From Pipra filicauda (Eukaryota > Chordata > Aves > Passeriformes > Pipridae), in contig NW_024104304.1 in the NCBI RefSeq assembly GCF_003945595.2, positions 124,001 to 188,000 on the forward strand: a stretch of 64,000 nt of DNA, written 5' to 3'. The translations under genes were made by a program, and so were the position numbers. Under the pieces are notes generated by a model, which searched no databases, had not been told where the DNA came from, and saw nothing but the letters and a program-made list of their open reading frames with translations. This document shows, one piece after another, positions 13,352-24,990 of this stretch; positions within the stretch are counted from its first letter, which is position 1; each line of letters starts with the position of its first letter.

Positions 13352-13545
13352 ATATTCCAGCTGTGCTCAACCCATCAAAATCAATGGCACTGCATCTCCA
13401 CATACCAGGAATGAACATGACTTCAAACATAGATGAAGCCATGACAGTTTCTGCAGAAGACACTCTCAACACAGAGAATGTAGAGTGGGATAAATTCATC
13501 CCTAGCATAACAAAACTTACCTCGATGGAGTTACAGCAAGGATGA
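13352..13545 (+). CDS. HCRTR2: HCRTR2 terminal coding exon (avian C-terminal extension)
   Basis: The acceptor tattttttctacag precedes 13352. The first two bases complete an Asp codon with the G left by the previous exon. Sixty-three further codons follow, including IPAVLNPSKSMALHLHIPG, and the frame stops at TGA 13543-13545. The frame is open throughout and rich in Ser/Thr/Glu, as expected for a phosphorylated receptor tail. It would lengthen the protein by roughly 56 residues over the 444-residue human receptor. That agrees with my recollection that the chicken receptor is about 501 residues. Confidence 0.85.
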
Positions 13546-14400
13546 CTTTGGCTCAATACACTACAAACAACAGAGAGTGGCACATGCTTTTAGGTGTGAT
13601 ACAGACTACAATAACTGGACAAAGGGATTCCTTCAAAATAACTGCCTATTCTATTTTTTCTCAGTCTTACAGAAACCTACTTACCTCAGTATGAGCTAAA
13701 GAACACGTCTTTACAAGTCTTTTTAAAGATTGTATTGTATCATACTTTGTAAATACTGTAGATATTTATTTTTATATATTTTAGATGCTGTGGAACATTC
13801 TAAAATGTATCATATAAAGAAATCTAAATATTTGAAAAAAGTCTCAAACATCATTTATTTATATCCTCTTTCTATAAATGATTTCTATAAATTCTATGTT
13901 CATTATGGAACTTTCACTTCAGATTGATTTGGCAAGAGTCCACGTTACTTTTCCAAGCACAGACATGCTTCTGAAGTGTGAACCCAAAGTGCTGAAAGTC
14001 ACAGATGTTTTCATAAATTTACACTAAAAGCCTTTCTTTTTTTCTTCAGACTCGAGTGCCTAAAAAGTAACTATCTAAATAAAACTTATGTGATGCTCAA
14101 TGGTGCTATAGGCTCAAAATTCCTGCTCAGGCCAATAGGAATGAGAAGTGTCAGCACCCCCGAAGGACAGCACATTTTAACTTTTGTCGGTCATTTTAGT
14201 CCATAATATCTGCAAGTGTTGTTCCAGAAGATCTCTGAAGATCTTTAGAAAACATTGGTTATCTTTCTTGTTTTCTTGATTTCTCTCTCAACTGCCATTT
14301 GATATTAAAATTAAAAACATACAATCAATTAACAAATCTATATGCCAAGAAAATGTTGACTTTTTCAACAATTGAAATAAAATATTTATCTCTGGAAATT
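13546..14400 (+). other. HCRTR2: HCRTR2 3' untranslated region (extent uncertain)
   Basis: AT-rich sequence follows the stop, with AATAAA hexamers at 14078-14083 and 14376-14381. Either could end the transcript. The right boundary is a guess placed just past the second signal. Confidence 0.5.
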
Positions 14401-17400
14401 ATAGAGGTGATATCTCTTTGGACTGATAGATAAAGCGCTCACTCATACATTTTCCAACTATGGGATAATCTCCCTGGCCTGGGGCTTCCTACTATGTATT
14501 GCATTTTTTCTTTTAAAGGATGGTGCATCACTGGAGACTTAGTCTACTAGATGAATGTGGCCTATGGGTTAGAAAAAGGCTAATCTGTCAGAATTACCCT
14601 GTGGTACTACTCTTGCATTTCAGTTCAGATTTTTCAAAAGAAAGGGTAAGATGGGAGGGAGGAATTGCTTTTCCCTAAAAACCATTTGACATAGAAAAAA
14701 GTCTTACGTATTCAAATGTTTCTACAAAGCCAATTATTCACAGACTAGATGTTATTTGAATAACTTATGTAAATATTTTTTCTAGGTTTTGCTTTGAGTT
14801 AATGTCATGCAATGTACTATCTATCATGGCAACTATAGTTTTATGAAGTGCTTAATCACTTTATGTTTTAGCCTCCCCCAACAGCTGTTTTACTTGACAT
14901 TGTTGCAATTGCTCCATGTTTACTTTGGTGTTGAAAGAAAAAAAATTGCATTTGTTTATAAATTAAAGTTTTCTATTAAAAGAGAAAAAGGAGAATACTC
15001 TTTTCCAATTAAAAAAAAATAATGAGAAATATCTAAATGGAAAGAATGTTTAAATATCAAATAAAATAATAGGAATTTCTATATTTCTCTGTATAAGCTT
15101 AATATTTGAGTATAGCTATTATGTCAATGTTATTTCAAGAAATTATTTTACTTTGTCTCTTCTAAGAAAAGAAAACCCAAATAATTGTGGAAAGCACAGC
15201 AGGATTTGGTTTTAGCTATTGCAGTTCCTTTACCATTAGAAGGCTATTTTTTGCTCTTCAAGCACAGATAATATAGAATTCTTAAAATGGGAAACAAGAT
15301 ATACTTTTTTCTATATAATTTGAAATGATTGAACAAAGAGCTGCTGAATTAAAACATTACAGAAATAGGAAAATGGAATTTGAAAAATCTTCTAAGTTTT
15401 TCTTCTGTTTTCATATAAGCAAGTAAAAATTAAAAAAAAATAATTAAAACTAGTAATCTAGATGCAAAATAATTATCAGCAATCATTTATTTGAGACATA
15501 AAATGTCAATTAAACCCAAATTTTGGAAGGCTACATTTTAATTTCAGAAAATGTATTTTTAGCTTTTCCTTGAAGAGAGAAAGAATGCAGAAAGTACCTG
15601 GTTATCCAAGAAAAGGGAGTAGGTATACTTTTCAAACATAAAAGGTCACAGGTCACACATAAAAGACGAGCAAAATTCTTATGCCTTGTCAGGTGTGTTG
15701 CTCAGATCCCCGTGAGATTAACAGGGAGGGAAAGGGTACAGGGCCTGGGCCAGGACATAAGGAACTAAAACAACAATGTTAGTGATACTCTTGGAAAAGT
15801 CCTAATTAGCATCTTTCTAAAGGGGGGTGAACACCACCTGCCAACACAACTTGTCTTCTTTTTGTTGCTACCTTAATGCCAGTGGGATAAATTGTGTTAG
15901 TTAAGTTGGTTCTGCGGCAAGAACATCATTAAAGGTCAATGGCAGTTTTGGGCTCTTGCAGGTCTTCTGTGCCATCTTAGAAATGGAGGTTCTGGCCTTA
16001 ATTTTCTCTTTTGTAACAGAAAATGTCTCTTTTGTTCTCTTTTTTCTCTTTTCTTGTTTTCACTTAGATCTCCAAAATTAAAATATTCCAACATTTTTAG
16101 GAATTTCTTTTAGCCATAATTTTAACTTACCAGTACTTTTTATGTGGAGAAAATAAATAAAAAATGAGACATTAACAAATGATTCTGGGTGTTCCTCTGG
16201 ACAGTTTTTGTTGAGTAAATAGCATATCTTTCAGATACATATGATACAATCAGAGCTTATCTTAAGATTTGAAATTGTAAAGATAGCTAGAGAGTGTTAA
16301 CTAAGGACTGGGAACTTCCATGGTTATCAAGCTAAAAATTGGTTAAATATGGTTATCAAGATAAAGATTTGGTTATTTTAATGAAAAGACTTTTCATTCA
16401 AAAATTTCTGGATTCTATGAAATAAATATTTTTGATGCAAATATGCATGTTTTTATTTCTTTAGTTTTACAAAATTTGAGAACTACCTAGACTTTTTCTT
16501 CTTTAGCTCTGATATGTTTTCAGGCACCATTTCATTGCAAAGACTCCATAGCCATTTAAAAATCTGTTGACTTATTGTGTATAGTAGTGATACGGGGTTC
16601 TTTGCCAGTTTTAGGGCCTTTTACTCCAGAAAGATCTAAATATTTGGATACATTCAAAATATTAATCAGATGTATTTCTTTTTTAATTAAAATAATCACT
16701 GGGAGAAATAAACCAAATAGTAAGCAGTAGTTATTAATGGAGATAGAAATGGCTGTGAGAAGAGAGGGTAAGATTTTAAGAGCAATATGGAATGTAATGC
16801 CCTTTGCATGTGAAACAAATTAAAGCATCTTAAAGGAATTCTGGACTTCTTATCCATCAGAAGAAAAAAGGTGATGAATGAGCATTTCTTATCCAGTGTA
16901 CAAACACTGAAAATTATCTGAAAGCTGAACCTTAATTGGGTTTTATTGCCTCTAGCTGTTTTGATATTCTAATATTTCCACTGGCAGGTTAGAAGCATAG
17001 GAATGGAGTTCTCATGCCATTGTTTCTGCTTGGCCACAGCAGCACTGAACACGGAGTTTAAATCACGACATATTTGTTTCTGCAGATATAAACTGTGCCA
17101 CGGTCATTTTGGTACTTTGTCTCTCAACATATTTCACAGCCTTGGAGGTCTGATATCTTGACCTGTTTCTCCTTTCTTGTTGTCACTGTAGTGATAAGCT
17201 TGTGTCCTGCAGTCACAATGGGTGCAAGATAATATCTCCTTCTCTCCACCGCCAAAAAGGCTTTTTTTCCCCTTTTCTTCTAGACTGTATAGAGGGTACC
17301 ATCTTGTTCCCTGATATTATCAGAATTGTTGATATTAAAAATCCATGTTATTAACCTGGTGAGTGCTTTATAGCACGGAAAGTACACTAAATATTAGCTT

Positions 17401-18400
17401 AAATCAGCCCTCACTGTATGATAACATACTACTGCATGTTATTATGGTTGAAGGTCAAGACCAAGGTAGCTCTCAAATTGAAAATTTGTCTCGCAGCTAA
17501 AATTATATTCATTTCTCAGACCGTTCCTTCTACTTCTACAGGTTTTTCTGTGGCTGTTGGATATACTGGGTGAAGTAATATTTATTGAATACGATTTAAA
17601 AACAAACAAATATTTAGCAATTTTGTCACTAGGAGTTTAAATAAATAATGCAATAAAATAAATAAGCTAAAAATCGTGTTAGAAATAAGATTATATGCAA
17701 GATTGAATTTTCCTGAGCTAAACAAAAAATAAACAAAATCTGGACTTGGGTTTGTCAATAGGCACAGGATTTCAACCACTACATCTCTTTGACAGATAAC
17801 CTGAAAGTTCCATTATGGCTTTTTGTTTTAAGCATTCAAGGACCAAATCCAGTTAAAAGTATTCTGTAGTGAATATAAGATTCATGAGTAGCATGGAGAA
17901 ATCAATAGAGATCTGTTGTTTCCCCCTCCTTTCAGTGCAAAAGCAAAGAGCACACACTGAAGCCAGCGGGTGTATGATTGCATGCATTATGGTTGATTTA
18001 TTTTTTATTAAGTACCAAGTCAGCTACTGACTTTTGTATGGCAAACTGTTTTTGATGTATTTTAGTGAAACTCCTGAAGTTAGACTCACAATCCAGTCTA
18101 GATCCAGACTAACAGCTGGTTAGTTGTTCCCCTGGTCTGAGTCTTAACATGTTCCACAGGTCTTCTTTCTCCTTAACACATCACGGTCCTATTCCACACC
18201 TGAGATGAAAACAAACAAATTCACTTCTAAAACGTGTTGAAAAGTGCTTGCAGCAGATGATCGGACACAGCAACAGGCATTTTCTAAAGACCTGACAGGC
18301 AGCAGTCAAAGACTTGCTCTGTTAGTTTCTCTCGAAATCAAGTGAGAACTGAACGCGGACGGAGTGCCAGATCCCGTGGAAAATACCAAAATCCCCCATC
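14400..18400. other. Intergenic sequence, HCRTR2 to GFRAL
   Basis: AT-rich DNA with short spurious open frames and no recognised gene. A short imperfect tandem built on ggttatcaag...taaa..ttggtta lies near 16322-16374. Nothing else is supportable. Confidence 0.7.
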
Positions 18401-18409
18401 TGAGCGGGA

Positions 18410-18640
18410 CGCACCCGGCCCCTCGGCGGCGGGCGGAGTGCGAGGCGCGGCTGTGGCGGGGCGGGCGGGGCGCTGTGCCCGGCGCGGGGCTGAAGGGGCG
18501 GCGCCGCTCCCGCACCTGCCGCCGGCGCGACCTGCGGGGCTGCACGGCCCGGCCGGCCATGGCCGCGCTCCTCGGCCTCGGTAAGTGCGGGGGGCGGGAG
18601 GGACCCCGGCCCGCCGGGACTCGAGCCTCCTCATAGCTCT
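18410..18640 (+). promoter_or_regulatory. GFRAL: CpG island / likely GFRAL promoter and 5' UTR
   Basis: This is an abrupt GC- and CpG-rich block in otherwise AT-rich DNA, with GC-box words such as ggggcgggcggggcgc near 18457-18472. It surrounds the predicted first coding exon. The long open frames on both strands here follow from the lack of AT-rich stop codons and are not genes. The transcription start cannot be fixed from the sequence. Confidence 0.7.
18559..18580 (+). CDS. GFRAL: GFRAL coding exon 1 (start of signal peptide)
   Basis: An ATG in a good context (gccggccATGG) opens MAALLGL plus one base, followed by the donor gtaagt. Joined to exon 2 it gives MAALLGLVLFMHFTCISTVQ, a convincing signal peptide just before the first cysteine-rich domain. 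The match in phase, the CpG island and the signal-peptide character support it. No homology is possible over seven codons. Confidence 0.75.
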
Positions 18641-21600
18641 TCTCTGTGGCTTCCCCTTTCGGGTCCATCCCCTCTCCTGCTCCCGGTGAGCCTCCCAGAG
18701 ACCTGTCGGGATTCGCACCGGCTTGGGCAGGGTCCGGCAGCCCGGCCCCGGGGAGCGCCTCTGCAGCAGGGGTGAGGTAAGGCACGGCAGGGCGGCGGTG
18801 AGGAGCCGAACCGGTGAGGAGACCCACGGATGGGACGCCTTGTCTGAGTAAGCAGCCACTTGTTTGCTGACTGGAGAGTGCTGGATGCTGGCACTGCTAC
18901 ATAGAGGGCTGCTGACACTTCCTTTGGGTTTGAGTGGAGAAACAGGGAAAATCAACAAAGCTGGGACAGAAGGATTTGGTAGAAGAGAATACAATGAGAA
19001 AAGTATATTTTTATTTCTGGTGGGGTTTTTGTTGTTGTTTATTTATTTATTTATTTATGTTATTCTCCCTCTTCTCAAAACCCCACTATTGTAAACTTGT
19101 ATTCCACTGTCAAAAATATTTTGTATGTAGTTCTTCCTGAGCTCTTGTTACAGTAAAATTGTCCTTTATTGCTTTTCAACTATATTCAAAGTATATTCAG
19201 CTATAGTTTGCCATTCTCCTTTGGAGCTAGCTATCTTGTTGGTCTTGCCATTGGATAGAAACCACAGCTTTGTTTGATGTTATTCATTATTACCTGCCAG
19301 AGAATAATTCTGCAGTCTCAGAATTGGGAAATGTAATTCCTCCATTCCTCAGTTCCCAATCTGCAAAATGCGGGTGCTAAAATGTTCTTTTTTTTCTCCC
19401 CTTTTCACTTTAGACATCAAATTCTACAGAACATGGAATTTTACACCTACACAATGAATCAATAGTCACTTGCATAAAAATACAGACATCTGTAGAAATT
19501 TAAATATATGTGTCTTCTTGTCAAAATGGGTCCCTATAAAAGTTTTAGCTACTAAGATGCCCTGAACTCTTTTAAGCAGGAAACAGTCAGTATTCCAAAC
19601 ACTAGAGTAAATAACAAAAGTGAATGACTAAAGTAGTAACTGTAAATTTAAACAGTTATATAAGCTATAGTGCACTGGATTCTAAAATCATATAGGACAG
19701 TGTTTCATGTATACCCCTGGCAGTGTACCCCTCCGTCTTGCTAAGGAAACAAATGACACATCCATAATATATCATTAGACCTAGCGAAGCCCTTTCTTAG
19801 GCTGAATTGCTTTCAATCATCGATTATGCTACTCAGCTCTTTATTTTGCAAAAGCATATCCTTGTTTTTGTGGACACAGTTTCCAGGTGGGTTTGAAATA
19901 AGCAGCAGTCTGAAATAATCCTTAAAAAGGAGCAGGTGCTGCTAGTTGGCTGCTCAGTCAGTCCTACTTTGAGTATCCATTTTCAGCCACTGCTCCTCGA
20001 AAGCTGTTGGAACAGGAGGGAGGCAGCACAGAGTCTTTGTGCTGCAAATCCTAATCAGATGCGTAAATCTTCTGTTATGTCAGTACCTACAAAACAGGCA
20101 AATGATCATCCAGTGAAGTACCTTTTCTTAATAAGTTCCTACGTTTGTAATTTTGTATTGTCTTATATATAGAGTCATTTTCACCCGTTAAGTATTTGAC
20201 AATGTTTTTTCTTTTGTCGTCTGAACAAATAGTGAGTAATTTCACAGTTAGACCTTTTGGAGACAGTCGCAGAACTAAAATGTTGTCTTAATCAGCCGAA
20301 ATTGTTCCTATGGATGGGCCAGCTGCCCCTTCCTCCATGTCAAGAGGCAGGAGCTGTTTCTATCAATCGGTTTTCAAGGTTGACGTACAGACGCAGCCTA
20401 AAAGGGTATTTCAGGCTGGAAGTCACTGAAATCATCAACAGTCTTGCATAGATCTGAGAACTGGCAGGAATATGCACAACTGAGGAAGGATTAGCACCAG
20501 CTATAATAAGCACATATGGCCTCTTCTTTGGCTCGTAGGGACACTAGATGCTGTTGTACCTGTAGTATTAAATGTTGTTTTATATTTATCAACATGCATC
20601 CAGAAAGTGTTCCCTACAGCAGCACTATTATATCACTGGTAAATATCATTTCCAGAAGGGATGTCATCACCTCTAAACAGTACTGGCTCTTTAAGATTAT
20701 TTAGATGAATATTTTATATGTAATTTCTTACTCTAAAATGAATCATTGGAAAAATTTAATTTCTCCCGGTAGGGTCTGGACAAGTCTTGAAGGAATATTT
20801 CATGCCTCTTGCACGTGATGTTTAAGGGATTAAACACTGCTGGAAACTACTCAAATTCCATATGAATTTACGTAAACATGAGGGGGGTGGAAAAGGACAC
20901 TTGGTCTAGAAGATGCTGTGTCCTTCAACAACTAAGGAAAACACTCGCATCAGGTGTTCAGCAGCTAGTTTGATAAAGCCTGAAATCAGTGTCTGAAACT
21001 TAGTTTTATAGAAAATAAAGACATGTGGTTACAATTTAGAAGTTGTGTTACCATGGGAATGTTGATGAAACCCCAGGTGATTTTTCTTTTCTTAGCAGGG
21101 CAATTTAATTTTCTACTGATAAGTCACAGGTGGTGATACTTTAAAATTTTTTACCTTGAAACCTCCATATCAGTCCTCAGTTTCAGAACTTTTTTATGCA
21201 ATTAACAGGCTCAGTGCCCTCAGGGAAGCAGATAAAGACATAAACTGGGGGGTGGTGCTTTCAAGAAATAATGAATCTGTGAAATAAAAACAAAGAAAGT
21301 GAAGAGTACTCTATTATAAAATAAAGTTGCATTTATTGTCTAACAATTGTGTACCTGTCAAATCTTTCACATAGTTTATTCATAGGAATTCCAGTATAAT
21401 CTATCTTGGTGAGATTTCATGCAAATAAAATGCCATTTCCTCTGAATTTTATACTGTTTTTCTTTCTGTAATTTATTAGGGATCTTAGAACTGCAGTAAT
21501 TTCTATATGTCTGTGCACTGATGTCATATATAGCTATGGCTGATGTTATAATACTGGGGTAAAACAATGCAAAATATGCCACACTGCAACTTCAGAAATT

Positions 21601-21797
21601 TAAATTTAATTTTCCCGTTGCAAAACTGAGGAAAAGATTTCTGCTGTTAAAAAGTAACTTGACAGAAAACTTGAATCTATAGATAAACTACAGTAAATTA
21701 TATTTTTGTAATCTATAAAAAGGGAAAAGGTGGAAAGGAAAAGGTCAGTACAATATCTACTGTATTAACTATATAACACTGTATTCTGTTTTCACAG
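18581..21797. other. GFRAL intron 1
   Basis: The intron starts with the right half of the CpG island and then becomes AT-rich. No exon or recognised repeat was found apart from a tttatttatttattta run near 19039-19055. Confidence 0.7.
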
Positions 21798-21932
21798 TTT
21801 TGTTTATGCATTTCACATGTATATCTACTGTCCAGACTGCTGACTGTCTGCATTTGAGGGAGCAGTGTATAAATGCTGCAAATGGATGTGAGAGTGTCTG
21901 GAATGTTGTTGAAGATGCCTGCAATATTTCAG
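21798..21932 (+). CDS. GFRAL: GFRAL exon 2: end of signal peptide and first half of D1
   Basis: The acceptor ttttcacag precedes 21798 and the donor gtaatt follows 21932. The exon encodes the hydrophobic signal remainder and then DCLHLREQCINAANGCESVW, with EDACNIS at the end. The C-x6-C-x6-C spacing matches the first GFRAL cysteine-rich domain. Confidence 0.93.
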
Positions 21933-22287
21933 GTAATTCTTTATGGTGTACGCATCTTTATTTTGAGTTGTTGTATCATACATATTCATAGTTTATCACA
22001 GTATTGCTGTGGTAACTGAATGAATCAATGAGATTTCAAAGAGAAAATTACAGCAACAGACAGACAGCTTCTGAAATCCTTGACAATAGCCAATGCTATT
22101 TTTAGTAACAGTCATATTGTCCTTTCAATAAGGTGATAAATGAAATTTCAGCACTATGAACAAAGTCAGAGTCTGAACCAAGTCAAGAAGTCTGAATTCA
22201 GCAGAACTTATACTCTTATGGGATCCAGTTAAACAAAGCCAGTGTGCAGCTGGAAAAAAGTTCCAACTTTGTTTTACATAATTTAGA

Positions 22288-22446
22288 AGAGTTGATCTGC
22301 CCCCTCCCTGGAGGTGTTCAAGGCCAGGGTGGATGGGGCTTTGAGTAACCTGATCTAGTGGCAGGTATACCTGCCCATGGCAGGCAGGTTGGGACGAGAT
22401 AATCTTTAAGGTCCTTTCCAACCTAAACTGTTCTGTGATTCTATAA
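22288..22446 (+). repeat. CR1 LINE 3' fragment, plus orientation
   Basis: The typical CR1 3' words ccctccctggaggtgttcaa, ggatggggctttgagtaacc and aatctttaaggtcctttcca are present, ending in ctgttctgtgattctata. Confidence 0.93.
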
Positions 22447-24939
22447 TCTCACACAATACCCAAAACAATATAGTACTTACTTAAATTCTTAAATATTGCA
22501 CTAGAATAAGAAAATAATCAAATAAAGAAAGCCTCAAAGGAAGTTGTGTTTTAGGGAGGCACACTGTAATTCTTCAATGAATAAATAGTAGCTCCGTGTC
22601 ACAGTAATTCACTTGTAGGGGGTGATAGTATGATAAAGTGCAAGTTATGACACGGTTAAGCCTCCTTGAATTGTTAAACAGATTCTCGCAGAAATGAGGG
22701 CAGAAAATCAGTCTCTTTCTCTGTTTATTGCACTTCCAATATCTGATGCTTTATTTCCAAATAAACTATGTTTTAAGTAGGGAAAGACCAGGTATTATAA
22801 GTTTGACCTGAAACTCATCCCAATCTCTGTGGTTGTTCAGATGAAACTGTTCCTTTCTCCAAAGGCTATTATCTTCTTGAACAATTCTTGGCTATCATTT
22901 ACCGCCTCTCTCTTCCTTTAAATCCGTCCAAGACCTTGCTGTTAAATTTTAAGTGTTCATCTTCCAGGTGCTGTTGCACTATAGTCTGATAGTGTCATTA
23001 GACCAAGCTAGTAATGACACCTTTTTTGACTGTTAATGTCAAGGGCCTTGATTTGCTGCTACATTGCTACATCAGCACTAGGAAATGATAAGGGCCGGGG
23101 ACTCTTTTCTGACTGAATTCACCTGTCATGGGCAGGATGTAGAGGCATCTGTATCTCCATGGAAACCTCCCTTCTGCTTATAATGACATTATTTGAACAG
23201 AACCAGGAATGTCGTGATGCCGTAATCTGTTCTGAGCCTCAGCTGCAGCAGAGTTGACAGTGGGAATGCCCCTCTGTCTGTCTTGATGTCACAACCTGAT
23301 CCCACGTTTGTTTGTGAGGGAAGTCAGGCAGCAGAAGTTGCTTGGCTTCGTGGTCAATAAGCCATTCCTGAAACATTCACCTGTAGTGTAATCTACCTGA
23401 ATGCCTCTATATGTCTGATTTGTTGCATAGATTTGATGGCCCAAATGTCCCAAGGCAATATTTAAAATAATTAAAACAGAAAATTCTCTGAGAGGTCCTT
23501 CTTAGTGTGTCTTTTTCCAGATACTTATCTGCTTTGCAGATAAAAGTATCTGAATGCTTTTAAGAATAGATGGACTAAATGAAAAAGACATGAGAACAGT
23601 TACAGCAGTCCCCAAAGAAAATTAGTTTCAGTCCAGGTTCTATTGAGCTCTTAAATATTTTATGTGAAAGTGAAACAGTTTCAAAAGATATGGTGGCTGT
23701 TTGGAAAAAAAAAAAAAAAGTAGTATTGGAATATGCAGTACTTTCAGGCTCAGGTAGACTAAAAGATGAGCTCTCTAGAACCAGACCTCTTCCCCAAATC
23801 ACAAGTTGTACTTGCTTCTCTCACATCATTGACAAAGTCAGTAGCACCAAGACTACTTGACATAAAGATCAGGTTTTGTGCTGTAGCCTATTAATGATTA
23901 TACCCTGCAACCAGATGAAGTGGACCGGTGTAATTACTTCTGTGATCTCCCCTTTTGATGTACTGCATTTTCCCATAATATACTGTTTATCTTACTTATC
24001 ATCCTATATACTTATTCACTGATATTAAAGGTATTTGTAACTCCGCCAGAGAGACCATGCAGAAATAAATTCTTCTTGTGATTGCTTGTTTGGTTTTGCA
24101 TCTGTATGTTTCTTTAGGATAATAGCTTTGGCAAGGACTCTCCAGTATCACAGAGCACTCAGGTATTGTGTTGGGTCTAGGACAAATTATACTAAATGTG
24201 CTTGTTAGGTACCATGATCCCAGAGCATGTAAATTGAGTCAGTCAGACCTCCTGGAGAGCCCACAGAAACAGAGATAGAAAATCTACCAGCAGCATTATT
24301 ATAAGAGTAACATTATACTGTCTGTCATTTGGAAGTCTAAAAACTTCATGGATGAACTGTAGGAATGGAAAGGGCCCTTCAGTTCTGAGCAACAATGTGT
24401 TACTTGAAGGTAATAGCCAATGGGGCAAATACTTGTTTTGTTAGTTTCTTTATGCAAAACCTAATTACAAATGATAATTACACTCCTGCTCTGTAGTATG
24501 AGTTCAGTAACTCAGTCCCTCAGACTGTAACCTCAAAGTTAATAGTGTGATTATCAAGACCTCTATCTTTTGCTCTTTAGAGCATGTCTGGGAACACTCT
24601 CCAGATGACTGCCTAAGTCACTCCTTTTCCTGTCAAACTTTCGATCGCTGTTTCCCTACTACTACAACAGCATTTCCAGAGTCTCAGTTTATAGTCCTCT
24701 GAGTCCTATCCTTCTTCTACCTTTTGGGCTTTTTTGGTTTGTATGTTGGTTTAGGGTTCTTTTTTTCTTCTGTTATTTCACTGAAAAAAATAAATATTTC
24801 TGAGCTCTGATTTAATGAGGAGTATAAATTTTCTTAATTTTTCTGAACTGAAAACATCTGTGTTCAAAGAAAAAACCTCAGATCACTTAAATTTTAAGGA
24901 ATCTCATTTTGAATTAGATTTGGATGAGTTCAGTTTTCT

Positions 24940-24990
24940 TACAATAACAGAAAATTGAGGTTGGAAGGGATCTCTGGAGGTCTAGACTGT
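24940..24990 (-). repeat. Possible short CR1 3' fragment
   Basis: The word attgaggttggaagggatct with ctggaggtctag following resembles the reverse complement of a CR1 3' end. It is too short to be certain. Confidence 0.5.

Larger units (their letters stand above)
2310..13545 (+). other. HCRTR2: HCRTR2 gene, 3' half: orexin receptor type 2 (class A GPCR)
   Basis: Five exons (2310-2425, 8940-9160, 10650-10771, 11916-12110, 13352-13545) join in phase and encode TM5 to the C-terminus of orexin receptor 2. This is a plasma-membrane Gq-coupled receptor for the hypothalamic peptides orexin-A and -B, acting in arousal and feeding. Recognisable words are YMAPLCLMVLAYLQIF (TM5), the basic ARRKTARML stretch before TM6, CYLP in TM6, and NPIIYNFLSG in TM7 (the NPxxY motif). 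The downstream cytoplasmic tail contains TSTESRKSLTTQISNFDN. I separate it from HCRTR1 by these near-identical tail residues and by the GFRAL-HMGCLL1 neighbourhood. Exons for TM1-TM4 are outside the window. All splice sites seen are GT/AG. Confidence 0.95.

Noticed and set aside
18306..18994. Long minus- and plus-strand open frames across the CpG island (up to 218 codons)
   Set aside because: They are explained by high GC content removing stop codons. They are Pro/Arg/Ala-rich without domain resemblance and overlap in several frames.
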